From an uncultured Prevotella sp. (GTDB lineage Bacteria > Bacteroidota > Bacteroidia > Bacteroidales > Bacteroidaceae): DNA of 11,545 nucleotides. The stretch is taken from assembly GCA_902477645.1 (NCBI GenBank), contig CABSIA010000097.1, positions 1-11,545 of the forward strand, written 5' to 3'. Positions 1 to 6,765 of the stretch are shown in pieces. A program made the translations under genes and the position numbers. A model generated the notes under the pieces. It did not search any database, was not told the origin of the DNA, and saw nothing but the letters and a program-made list of their open reading frames with translations. Position 1 is the first letter of the stretch; each line of letters opens with the position of its first letter.

Positions 1-15
1 TTATTTCATTATTCT

Positions 16-71
16 CCCCAGGGTGCCGCTTCGCTCTGCCCTGGGCTAAGTGCCTCATGCCCCTTCGGGGC
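16..71. repeat. Pair of GC-rich palindromic hairpins (REP-like)
   Basis: Two adjacent hairpins stand out in AT-rich surroundings. The first pairs CCCAGGG (17-23) with CCCTGGG (39-45) around a 15-nt loop containing CGCTTCGC. The second pairs GCCCC (59-63) with GGGGC (67-71) around TTC. The arrangement resembles interspersed palindromic repeats that I recall from intergenic regions of Bacteroidetes genomes. This is pattern recognition and was not checked against other copies. It could also end transcription of a gene left of the window, but no T-run follows. Confidence 0.45.
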
Positions 72-190
72 GCACTGCTTGAGATTTCTACACAAAATAC
101 AGCAAATCGATATTCATATATTAATTTATCCCCAGTATTTTTCTACTGAGCCAAAATAATACGTATAGCAAATTTGATTATATTATTTTC

Positions 191-251
191 TAAAATTTCC
201 CATCTCTGAAAACGCTTTTATACAAAGGATTTTCAGAGATGGGAAACTTTA
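191..251. terminator. Long AT-rich stem-loop, possible bidirectional terminator
   Basis: A 17-bp perfect inverted repeat pairs 196-212 (TTTCCCATCTCTGAAAA) with 230-246. After one A/C mismatch the stem continues for four more pairs (191-194 with 248-251). The loop of about 17 nt holds a further CTTT/AAAG pairing. It lies about 100 bp beyond the prmA stop, where a shared terminator would sit if the gene left of the window is convergent. It lacks a strong T-run, so a role as a repeat or RNA-stabilising hairpin is also possible. Confidence 0.45.
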
Positions 252-353
252 GTTATATTTAATATTGATTTTACGCTTTTGTTCTTTCTGGGCATGCTGC
301 CGTATAAGCTAACACGCCCTACCGTGTTTTTAACATTATCTAGACTCTGCGGA

Positions 354-1217
354 TTATGCTTTCCTGAATATCAGGCAAGTCCAGTCGTTGTCTGTTCTTG
401 TGCTTTCAAGGGAAAGCCCCATGGTAGCTGCTTTGTCAGTCAGCATGGTGGCATCGGCAGAATAAAATCCGCTTAAAATCAGCTTGCCGCCAGAGGCCAA
501 AACAGATGCGAGCCGTGGCATGTCTGCAAGGAGTATGTTGCGGTTTATGTTTGCCATAATTATGTCGAATTTGCCTTCGAGCTCTCCGATTACAGAGGCA
601 TCGCCAAGTCTCACATTCATATTCTCCACATTGTTCAGCTCGGCGTTGTGCATGGCATTTTCCGTGCTCCATTCGTCTATGTCGTAAGCCTCCACCTCGC
701 TTGCTCCGAGTTTCAGTGCCGCTATGCCGAGAATGCCGGTGCCAGTGCCGCAATCAAGTACACGTTTGCCTTTAGGATTTATGTTTGACAAGGCTGAGAC
801 TATCATGCGTGTTGTCTCGTGTGTGCCCGTACCGAAAGCCTGCCGTGTCTCTATGCCGATATTGATATCGGAGTCAGAGCCTTCCGCATTGTCGTTGCGC
901 GCGTCGTAGATGGTTATTTTCCCGTCTATATTGATGCGCTCAAAGCCAGCCTCTTCCCATTCCTGGTTCCAGTCTTTATACTCAGCCTCGCCGACATTGA
1001 CGCTTATGTTGACATCGGGCAGCATGAAGTCGTTTATAGCGCCGTTCATCATGTCACTGTCGAAACACTCTTCCTGTACATATCCCTTAATACCCTCGTC
1101 GGTATCCTCGAACGTCTCGAACCCAGCTTCTGCCAAAGCGTCTGTCAGCAGGTCGCGGGCTATCTGTATCATGCCGTCCTGACACTCTATTTTGAAATCG
1201 GCAACAAGATATTTCAT
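354..1217 (-). CDS. prmA: Ribosomal protein L11 methyltransferase
   Basis: This 287-residue cytoplasmic enzyme uses S-adenosylmethionine to trimethylate amino groups of ribosomal protein L11. The family's N-terminal substrate-binding domain covers about residues 1-100. The Rossmann methyltransferase domain follows: PrmA signature AFGTGTHETT at 127-136, SAM-binding loop VLDCGTGTGILG at 153-164, acidic residue D179 after strand 2, and the MANINRNIL motif at 221-229. The length fits the family. I chose the ATG at 1217, which gives MKYLVADFKI. An in-frame ATG at 1301 would add 28 residues unlike the family and would lie upstream of the likely -7 box at 1241-1248. It is a single gene divergent from the envelope pair to its right. 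The enzyme is dispensable in E. coli. Confidence 0.96.
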   Translation of the reverse strand: MKYLVADFKIECQDGMIQIARDLLTDALAEAGFETFEDTDEGIKGYVQEECFDSDMMNGAINDFMLPDVNISVNVGEAEYKDWNQEWEEAGFERINIDGKITIYDARNDNAEGSDSDINIGIETRQAFGTGTHETTRMIVSALSNINPKGKRVLDCGTGTGILGIAALKLGASEVEAYDIDEWSTENAMHNAELNNVENMNVRLGDASVIGELEGKFDIIMANINRNILLADMPRLASVLASGGKLILSGFYSADATMLTDKAATMGLSLESTRTDNDWTCLIFRKA

Positions 1218-1240
1218 ATTATAAAAGTTAAATTCAAGTG

Positions 1241-1248
1241 CAAAATTA
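1241..1248 (-). promoter_or_regulatory. -7 box for prmA
   Basis: The minus strand reads TAATTTTG, matching the Bacteroidetes -7 consensus TAnnTTTG, 23 bp before the prmA ATG. No TTTG -33 element was found at the usual spacing. The box supports the start at 1217. Confidence 0.55.
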
Positions 1249-1258
1249 TAAAAAATAG

Positions 1259-1289
1259 GGAAAAACCTATTATGGTTTAGGGTTTTTCC
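1259..1289. promoter_or_regulatory. Inverted repeat between divergent promoters
   Basis: GGAAAAACC (1259-1267) and GGTTTTTCC (1281-1289) form a perfect 9-bp inverted repeat with a 13-bp spacer. It lies between the prmA -7 box (minus) and the first -7 box of the envelope pair (plus, 1291). The placement suits an operator acting on both promoters. No binding protein is identified. Confidence 0.4.
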
Positions 1290-1290
1290 G

Positions 1291-1321
1291 TATATTTGCA
1301 ATAAAATAAGTGCTAAATTTG
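1291..1321 (+). promoter_or_regulatory. Two candidate -7 boxes for the envelope gene pair
   Basis: Two plus-strand matches to TAnnTTTG occur, TATATTTG at 1291-1298 and TAAATTTG at 1314-1321. The second would start transcription near 1328, leaving a short A-rich leader before the ATGs at 1346 and 1373. It also argues against the ATG at 1310. No TTTG -33 element is seen at the ideal 19-bp spacing for either box. Confidence 0.5.
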
Positions 1322-1372
1322 CACCATAGAGATAATAAACAGATGATGAACACTATTAAAAGATACAGCAAT

Positions 1373-2353
1373 ATGAAAAAGTTTATGCTTTTGTTTGCCC
1401 TGTGTGGAGTGTCGTCGCTTACAATGACGGCTCAAGACGATGACCTTTACTTTACTCCTAAGAAGCAGGTGAAGGCTACCGTTGCCGACGATAATACTCC
1501 CGCATATTATGCGGGCAGCAACAGGGCTGTTGACGAGTACAACAGACGTGGAAAATACCGAAGCAAATACCAGGTGATAGACTCCGACTCGCTTGACGGT
1601 GATGTGATATCTTTTACTCCGGGTACTGGAGTTTATCCTGACTCTACTTATGATGATGCCTCGTTTGCCGACAAAGCCGCAAAGAGATATCAGGGCGGAT
1701 ACGATGACGATGACGACTATCGGTACACCCGCAGCATGAGCCGTTGGGACGGATACTATAGTCCTTGGTATGCCGGGTGGCACTCACCGTTCTGGTACAG
1801 CCGTTATGGATGGTACGACCCATGGTATTGGGACTATGCCGGATGGTACTACGACCCATGGTACTGGGGATATGCCGGATGGTACGACCCGTGGTACTGG
1901 GGAGGCCACTGGGGATGGCATGGCTGGTACGACCCGTGGTATCGCCCGGGGTGGGGCGGAGGCGTAGCGGTCTTGCCTAGTGGAACAGGCAGGACTGTTG
2001 CAGGAACACGCAACCATGGAGCTGTTAACGGGCGCCTCGGCTCGGGACGAAATAACGGAAGCTTCAGCTCAAGGCCTAATCACGGCACAGCCACGACACT
2101 AAGTCCGTCAGGACGTTTTGGCTCACGCTCTACAAACTCTGCCAACAGGGGCTTCTCCAACAGCAGCAGTAGCAGCAACCGGTATAGCGGCAGCTCTTAC
2201 CCGTCGTTTAATGGCAGCCGCTCATATAGCACAGGCTCCTCATCATCGTCAGGTGGAGGCTTCTCTGGCAGCCGCTCCGGTGGCTTCTCTGGCGGACATT
2301 CTGGTGGCGGACGCTCGGGAGGTGGCGGCGGTCACTTCGGTGGCAGAAGATAG
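1373..2353 (+). CDS. Secreted Trp/Tyr-rich and Gly/Ser-rich envelope protein, function unknown
   Basis: From the ATG at 1373 the protein has 326 residues. A signal peptide (MKKFMLLFALCGVSSLTMTA, 1-20) is followed by QDDDLYF. An acidic region (about 22-118) ends in a run of five Asp (111-115). The segment at about 125-195 is dominated by Trp, Tyr, Pro and Gly and holds four near-copies of GWY(Y)DPWY, at about 146-152, 157-164, 169-175 and 184-190. The last 130 residues are low-complexity Ser/Gly/Asn/Arg, ending in a Gly-rich GGHFGGRR tail. No enzyme motif is visible. An in-frame ATG at 1346 could extend the signal peptide by nine residues. It is followed after 63 bp by a FadL-like barrel gene, probably in one transcript. 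I recall similar proteins next to such barrels in other Bacteroidales. Secretion is well supported; any wall or surface role is inference. Confidence 0.85.
   Translation: MKKFMLLFALCGVSSLTMTAQDDDLYFTPKKQVKATVADDNTPAYYAGSNRAVDEYNRRGKYRSKYQVIDSDSLDGDVISFTPGTGVYPDSTYDDASFADKAAKRYQGGYDDDDDYRYTRSMSRWDGYYSPWYAGWHSPFWYSRYGWYDPWYWDYAGWYYDPWYWGYAGWYDPWYWGGHWGWHGWYDPWYRPGWGGGVAVLPSGTGRTVAGTRNHGAVNGRLGSGRNNGSFSSRPNHGTATTLSPSGRFGSRSTNSANRGFSNSSSSSNRYSGSSYPSFNGSRSYSTGSSSSSGGGFSGSRSGGFSGGHSGGGRSGGGGGHFGGRR
1808..1951 (+). repeat. In-gene repeats coding GWYDPWY
   Basis: Four imperfect in-frame repeats of a core ggatggtacgacccatggta (1808-1827) lie in tandem within the preceding gene. The third and fourth use gacccgtggta, and the second carries an extra Tyr codon. 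They encode the Trp/Tyr/Pro blocks. Such arrays are prone to copy-number change by slippage or recombination. Confidence 0.75.
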
Positions 2354-2416
2354 CCCGGTGTTGCTGGTAATGTTGTGATATGGTAAATAGTAATAAATCA
2401 GAAAAACATTAATACA

Positions 2417-3973
2417 ATGAATAACAGACTATCATTCCTTGCGGCATTGTCGCTTGTCGCCTCTGCTGCAATGGCGCAGGAAACATACGAGAACACAAAT
2501 CTCGTTGACAACGACCTTAACGGAACGGCGCGTTACGTTGGTATGGGTGGAGCCATGGATGCTCTCGGTGCCGACATCTCTACCATAGGAACCAATCCGG
2601 CCGGTATCGGACTGTTCCGCAAGTCGCATATTTCCGGATCGTTCGGCGTGGTGTCGCAGCAAGATGTCGAGAGCTTCTCGCCCGGACACAAGACAAACCT
2701 CAGTTTCGACCAGATAGGTTTTGTCTATGCTATGAAAAGCGGACGCAAGTCTTTCCTGAACTTTGCGTTCAACTATCATAAGAGCCGCAACTTCAATCAG
2801 ATACTTACGGCTTCTGACAGACTGCAGAATGCGTCACAGAACAAGCTTACATACACAAAGCTTCGTGAGGGGCTGATTTATGAGATGAATAGTGAGGGAC
2901 TTCCAATGGAGGACCGGGCTGTCATAACACAAAATCAGGTGGACAATATCTATTACCATAACTTTATCAAGAACGAGGATGGATATGGATATTATGATGC
3001 TACGGGCTACGACTTCAATAAAGCCATGAGAGGCTACATCGGAGAATACGACTTTAACATAAGCGGAAACATCAACGACCGCATATATCTCGGACTTACA
3101 GTAGGCATTCACGACGTACACTACAAAGGCTATAGCGAATATGCCGAGGACATGGCTCCTAATGTAGACAATATAGAGTGGCTCGGCGTTGCTGACGAGC
3201 GTGAGATCACGGGCACAGGTTACGATATCAAGGTTGGCGCAATATTCCGTCCTGTCGAGGACAGCCCGTTCCGCATCGGTGTCTCTGTCGCAACCCCTAC
3301 ATGGTACGACCTTACCACAAGCAATTATACATACGTAACCGACGGCAATATTGCTCCCGATATGGGTGAGGCATACGATTTTAAGCTCTATACTCCATGG
3401 AAGTTCGGACTCAGCCTCGGGCATACCGTAGGAAACTATCTTGCAATTGGCGCAGGATATGAGTATGCCGACTATAGCTCTATGGACACCCGGGTAATCG
3501 ACGGTGAGTATTATGACTGGTATGGCACCTACGACACCTCAAGCAGCGACAAGGCGATGAACCGTCATACAGAGCGCACATTGAAGGGGGTAAGTACCGT
3601 TAAGCTTGGCTTGGAGTTTAAGCCAGACCCGGCACTTGCCGTACGCTTTGGCTACAACTATGTGTCACCGATGTTTAAGAAAGACGGTTTCAAAGACGGC
3701 ACTTTGGCTTCTGAGGGCTCATACTACGCATCGTCTACCGACTATGTTAATTGGGAGTCAACAAACCGTATCACCTGCGGTATTGGCTACAACGTAGGAA
3801 AGCTGAACTTAGACATTGCATATCAGTATAGCTCACAAAACGGAGAGTTCCATCCTTTCATGGACAGCTATGGCGACTGGCCTGACGGAGAGAGCATAAC
3901 AAACTATGCCGATGCCGTAAAGGTAAGCAACAAGCGTCATCAGCTTTTGTTTACATTGGGATATAAATTCTAA
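2417..3973 (+). CDS. OmpP1/FadL-family outer membrane protein
   Basis: This is a 518-residue outer membrane beta-barrel protein. A signal peptide covers residues 1-20, with cleavage likely after AMA. The mature N-terminal part reads TARYVGMGGAMDALGADIST (37-56), then GTNPAGIGLFR (58-68). The NPAG block is a hallmark of FadL/TodX-type transporters, and the GMGGA block recurs in their Bacteroidetes relatives. The rest alternates short hydrophobic and aromatic strands with charged or Gly/Asp loops. The C-terminus LLFTLGYKF ends in Phe, as expected for BAM-inserted barrels. Bacteroidetes homologues are often labelled hemin receptor or OMP transport protein, but the substrate cannot be read from sequence. 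FadL itself carries long-chain fatty acids. It follows the Trp/Tyr-rich gene by 63 bp with no terminator or good -7 box between them, so the two are probably co-transcribed. Confidence 0.85.
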   Translation: MNNRLSFLAALSLVASAAMAQETYENTNLVDNDLNGTARYVGMGGAMDALGADISTIGTNPAGIGLFRKSHISGSFGVVSQQDVESFSPGHKTNLSFDQIGFVYAMKSGRKSFLNFAFNYHKSRNFNQILTASDRLQNASQNKLTYTKLREGLIYEMNSEGLPMEDRAVITQNQVDNIYYHNFIKNEDGYGYYDATGYDFNKAMRGYIGEYDFNISGNINDRIYLGLTVGIHDVHYKGYSEYAEDMAPNVDNIEWLGVADEREITGTGYDIKVGAIFRPVEDSPFRIGVSVATPTWYDLTTSNYTYVTDGNIAPDMGEAYDFKLYTPWKFGLSLGHTVGNYLAIGAGYEYADYSSMDTRVIDGEYYDWYGTYDTSSSDKAMNRHTERTLKGVSTVKLGLEFKPDPALAVRFGYNYVSPMFKKDGFKDGTLASEGSYYASSTDYVNWESTNRITCGIGYNVGKLNLDIAYQYSSQNGEFHPFMDSYGDWPDGESITNYADAVKVSNKRHQLLFTLGYKF

Positions 3974-3999
3974 AAGATAAAGGAAGATAGAAAAAGATA

Positions 4000-4056
4000 A
4001 GAGGAGATAGGGGACATTAGTTTTGTTTTTCAAAGCTATTGTCCTCTATCTTTTCT
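4000..4056 (+). terminator. Long hairpin terminator after the barrel gene
   Basis: Arms 4000-4025 and 4031-4056 pair over 26 positions with one T/T mismatch and a few G-U wobbles, around a T5 loop. The core is GATAGGGGACA with TGTCCTCTATC. A pyrimidine- and T-rich tract (TTTTCTGTTTCTTCC) includes and follows the 3' arm. It starts about 25 bp after the stop at 3973 and probably ends the two-gene transcript. Confidence 0.6.
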
Positions 4057-4128
4057 GTTTCTTCCTGTTTCATCTGAAGAAACATCAATATTTCTTATAT
4101 CACAGGCTTATAATTCGGAAATTTTATG

Positions 4129-4136
4129 TAAATTTG
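4129..4136 (+). promoter_or_regulatory. -7 box for the GHL10 gene
   Basis: TAAATTTG matches TAnnTTTG. It predicts a start near 4143 and a leader of only about 14 nt. A perfect dyad, CTCAAT (4139-4144) and ATTGAG (4149-4154), overlaps the predicted start site and ends two bases before the ATG. No good -33 element was found. Confidence 0.6.
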
Positions 4137-4156
4137 CACTCAATTATTATTGAGCA

Positions 4157-5641
4157 ATGAAACGTACACTTTTATTTTTGACAACAATATTTGTCCTCGC
4201 TTCTGCATACGCCCAGAAAAGGGAATTTCGCGGAGCGTGGATACAGTGTGTAAACGGACAGTTCCAAGGCATGTCGACAACCGCCATGCAGCAGACGCTG
4301 ACATCGCAGCTCAACGAGCTTCAGCGTGATGGTGTCAATGCTATAATCTTTCAGGTAAGGGCAGAGTGCGATGCGCTTTACAGCAGCAGCCTTGAGCCCT
4401 GGAGCCGTTTCTTGACAGGTATACAGGGACAGGCTCCTGTGCCTTATTGGGATCCTCTGCAGTGGATGGTTGAGCAATGCCATAACCGTGGAATGGAACT
4501 GCATGCGTGGATAAATCCTTACAGGGCAAAGACAAAAAACACAACCTCACTTGCACGCAACCATGTCGCAATAACAAATCCTGAGCGGGTGTTCTCTTAC
4601 GACGGGCTGTATATCCTAAATCCGGGAATGCCCGAGAACAGAGACTATATCTGCAAAGTTGTAGACGACATTGTGAACAGATACGACATTGACGGTCTGC
4701 ATATCGACGACTATTTCTATCCGTATCCAGTTGCAGGCCAGGTGATACCTGATGATGTTCAGTATGCACGCTACAATAACGGTATTAAGGACCGTGGCGA
4801 CTGGCGACGCTACAATGTAGACCTGTTTATAGAGCAGCTTGGCAAGTCTATTCATAAGCGCAAGCCTTGGGTTAAGTTTGGCGTGTCGCCTTTCGGCATT
4901 TACCGTAACAAGAAGAGCGACCCACTCAACGGCTCCGAAACAAAGGGATTGCAGAACTACGATGACCTGTATGCCGACGTGCTGAGGTGGGTAAACAACG
5001 GATGGATTGACTATTGTGTGCCTCAGATTTATTGGCAGATTGGTCATCCCACAGCCGACTACAAAACTCTCATCAAGTGGTGGAACAAATATGCGTCAAA
5101 GCGTCCTCTGTATATAGGCGAGGATGTTGAGCGCACCGTGAAATATCCTGATGTTAAAAATCCGTCAAGCCATCAGATGCCTGCCAAATATGCGTTGCAC
5201 AAGCAGTTGCCTAATGTTAAGGGAACCGTGCTGTGGTATGCGAAGGCAGCGGTAGACAACGTTGGCAACTATGGAACCATGCTCCGCACAACATATTGGA
5301 AGTATCCCGCACTTCAGCCACGTATGCCTTTCATTGACGATAAGGCTCCTAAGAAGCCGCGCAAGGTTGACGATGTATGGACAAGCGACGGGCTGATGCT
5401 CTTCTGGACATCACCAAAGGGCGAGGGATGGAAAGACGAGGCTGTGAGATATGTGGTCTACAAATTTGCAAAAGGTGAGAAAACAAACCTTGACAGCGAG
5501 AAGAACATTGTAGGTATAACCACCGACACTTTCATAAAACTTCCTTACAACAATGGCAAAACCCAATACACATACGTGGTTACGGCACTCGACCGCATGT
5601 CTAATGAGAGCAAGGGGGCAAAGGAAAAGGTGAGACTGTAG
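4157..5641 (+). CDS. Secreted GHL10-family (DUF187) glycoside hydrolase, DigH-like
   Basis: This 494-residue protein has a signal peptide (1-19, SAYA/QKRE). A TIM-barrel domain of the glycosyl hydrolase-like 10 family covers about residues 23-390. Family landmarks are FRGAWIQ (24-30), NAIIFQVRAECDALY (61-75), HAWINPYRA (116-124), ILNPGMPENRDY (153-164), the acidic signature DGLHIDDYFYPYP (179-191) with D184 and D185, KFGVSPFGIYRN (240-251) and YCVPQIYWQ (286-294). A small FnIII-like beta domain follows at about 403-494 (DGLMLFWTSP, YVVTALDRMSNES). The E. coli relative DigH (YddW) cleaves denuded peptidoglycan glycan strands at the divisome, so a periplasmic or lipid-free envelope role in wall turnover is likely here. 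No lipobox is seen. It appears to be transcribed alone from the -7 box just upstream. Confidence 0.88.
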   Translation: MKRTLLFLTTIFVLASAYAQKREFRGAWIQCVNGQFQGMSTTAMQQTLTSQLNELQRDGVNAIIFQVRAECDALYSSSLEPWSRFLTGIQGQAPVPYWDPLQWMVEQCHNRGMELHAWINPYRAKTKNTTSLARNHVAITNPERVFSYDGLYILNPGMPENRDYICKVVDDIVNRYDIDGLHIDDYFYPYPVAGQVIPDDVQYARYNNGIKDRGDWRRYNVDLFIEQLGKSIHKRKPWVKFGVSPFGIYRNKKSDPLNGSETKGLQNYDDLYADVLRWVNNGWIDYCVPQIYWQIGHPTADYKTLIKWWNKYASKRPLYIGEDVERTVKYPDVKNPSSHQMPAKYALHKQLPNVKGTVLWYAKAAVDNVGNYGTMLRTTYWKYPALQPRMPFIDDKAPKKPRKVDDVWTSDGLMLFWTSPKGEGWKDEAVRYVVYKFAKGEKTNLDSEKNIVGITTDTFIKLPYNNGKTQYTYVVTALDRMSNESKGAKEKVRL

Positions 5642-5650
5642 AATATGTAG

Positions 5651-5670
5651 GGCCGCTACATGTAGCGGCC
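5651..5670. repeat. Perfect 20-bp palindrome
   Basis: GGCCGCTACA and TGTAGCGGCC are exact reverse complements with no spacer. The palindrome lies ten bases after the GHL10 stop. As RNA it would form a stem of about 8 bp with a short loop. No T-run follows, so it is a poor intrinsic terminator. It may be a palindromic repeat element or a protein-binding site. Confidence 0.6.
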
Positions 5671-5766
5671 GCAAGCAGTGCAGGCAATTCCTTGATATGT
5701 GATAATAATACACTTAAAAATTCTTAACTTATTACTCCTGATATGCACAATTCGGATATAAATGTG

Positions 5767-5774
5767 TAATTTTG
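5767..5774 (+). promoter_or_regulatory. -7 box for fabI
   Basis: TAATTTTG matches TAnnTTTG and lies 23 bp before the ATG at 5798. It rules out the in-frame ATG at 5762, which would lie upstream of the transcript start. Confidence 0.6.
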
Positions 5775-5797
5775 TCCCCGAATTTATTATTTTATAT

Positions 5798-6655
5798 ATG
5801 AGTCATAATTTATTAGAAGGAAAGCGCGGTATAATCTTCGGTGCATTGAACGAAGATTCTATCGCATGGAAAGTAGCCGTGAAGGCTGTGGAAGAAGGTG
5901 CCAAAATTACACTCAGCAACACCCCGATGGCACTGCGTATGGGCGAGCTTGACGGTTTGAGCAAGCAACTTAATGCCCCTGTTATTCCTGCCGACGCAAC
6001 AAGCGTTGAAGACCTTGAGAAGGTATTCGCACAGTCGGTAGAGCTTCTTGGTGGAAAAATCGATTTTGTTCTCCACTCTATTGGCATGAGCCCAAATGTG
6101 CGCAAACGCCGTACATACGATGATCTCGACTACAACTATCTGCAAAAAACACTCGATATCTCTGCTATCTCGTTCCACAAGATGCTTCAGGTTGCAAAGA
6201 AGCAGGATGCCATTGCAGAGTACGGCTCTGTTGTCGCGCTCACATACGTTGCCTCGCAGCGCACGTTCTTCGGCTACAACGATATGGCTGACGCAAAGAG
6301 CATGCTTGAGAGCATCGCGCGCAGCTTCGGTTATATATACGGCCGTGAGAAGAATGTCAGAATTAATACTATCTCTCAGTCGCCGACTCCAACCACAGCC
6401 GGTAAAGGCATCAAGGACATGGACAATCTCATGGACTTCGCCAACAAGATGTCGCCGCTCGGCAACGCCTCGGCTGAGGACTGCGCAAATTATTGCGTTA
6501 TGATGTTCAGCGACTTCACACGCAAGGTGACCATGCAGAACCTCTTCCATGATGGCGGTTTCTCATCTATGGGTATGAGCCTCCGTGCCATGAACCAGTA
6601 TTCTAAAGACCTCGCTCCATACGAGGACGAGAACGGAAAGATTATCTACGGATAA
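5798..6655 (+). CDS. fabI: Enoyl-[acyl-carrier-protein] reductase
   Basis: FabI reduces trans-2-enoyl-ACP to acyl-ACP with NAD(P)H in the last step of each round of type II fatty acid synthesis, in the cytoplasm. The 285-residue protein begins MSHNLLEGKRGIIFGALNED, with the atypical short-chain dehydrogenase cofactor loop at residues 12-22. HSIG is at 93-96. The catalytic Tyr-X6-Lys is Y160 to K167, with the upstream Tyr of the FabI triad at Y150. The substrate-loop region TISQSPTPTTAGKGI follows at 191-205. It is longer than E. coli FabI (262) because of a C-terminal extension, typical of the Bacteroidetes form as I recall it. The ATG at 5798 fits the family N-terminus. It has its own -7 box and terminator, so it is probably monocistronic. 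FabI is the known triclosan target. Confidence 0.96.
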   Translation: MSHNLLEGKRGIIFGALNEDSIAWKVAVKAVEEGAKITLSNTPMALRMGELDGLSKQLNAPVIPADATSVEDLEKVFAQSVELLGGKIDFVLHSIGMSPNVRKRRTYDDLDYNYLQKTLDISAISFHKMLQVAKKQDAIAEYGSVVALTYVASQRTFFGYNDMADAKSMLESIARSFGYIYGREKNVRINTISQSPTPTTAGKGIKDMDNLMDFANKMSPLGNASAEDCANYCVMMFSDFTRKVTMQNLFHDGGFSSMGMSLRAMNQYSKDLAPYEDENGKIIYG

Positions 6656-6687
6656 ACATTCTAACATCCTTAATTGTGATAAAAACA

Positions 6688-6735
6688 TAGCCCTGGGAAC
6701 TTCATTAGCATTGCCTGGGGCTAATTGTTTTTTTT
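6688..6735 (+). terminator. Intrinsic terminator of fabI
   Basis: TAGCCCTGGG (6688-6697) pairs with CCTGGGGCTA (6714-6723) over ten positions, with two G-U wobbles on the plus-strand RNA, and is followed by T8 (6728-6735). On the minus strand the wobbles become C/A mismatches, so it should work better for fabI than for the convergent gene. A T5 on the far side still makes some bidirectional activity possible. Confidence 0.85.
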
Positions 6736-6765
6736 GTGAATATGTTTTTACCACATAAATAACCG

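Larger units (their letters stand above)
1..353. other. Non-coding stretch at the left edge
   Basis: No convincing gene lies here. The stretch holds two short GC-rich hairpins (17-45 and 59-71), a long AT-rich stem-loop (191-251) and a small dyad at 311-328 (AACACG/CGTGTT with a 6-nt loop, then a T-run). A plus-strand open frame begins near 279 but runs into prmA antisense and has no credible protein character. The stretch lies downstream of prmA and of whatever gene lies left of the window. Confidence 0.6.

Noticed and set aside
819..1280. Plus-strand open frames over prmA
   Set aside because: They are antisense to prmA, whose SAM-binding and signature motifs are clear.
1373..1408. Lipoprotein signal (Cys at residue 11) in the Trp/Tyr-rich protein
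   Set aside because: The residues before the Cys (FAL) do not fit a lipobox and the hydrophobic core would be too short; an ordinary signal peptidase I site fits better.
2834..3424. Minus-strand open frame of about 196 codons inside the barrel gene
   Set aside because: It is antisense to a well-supported outer membrane protein and looks like a codon-bias shadow.
4341..5047. Overlapping minus-strand frames inside the GHL10 gene
   Set aside because: They are Cys/Arg-rich shadows without start context; the plus-strand frame carries the family motifs.
5813..6550. Long minus-strand open frame opposite fabI
   Set aside because: It lies wholly within fabI, has no family features, and the plus-strand frame has FabI active-site motifs.
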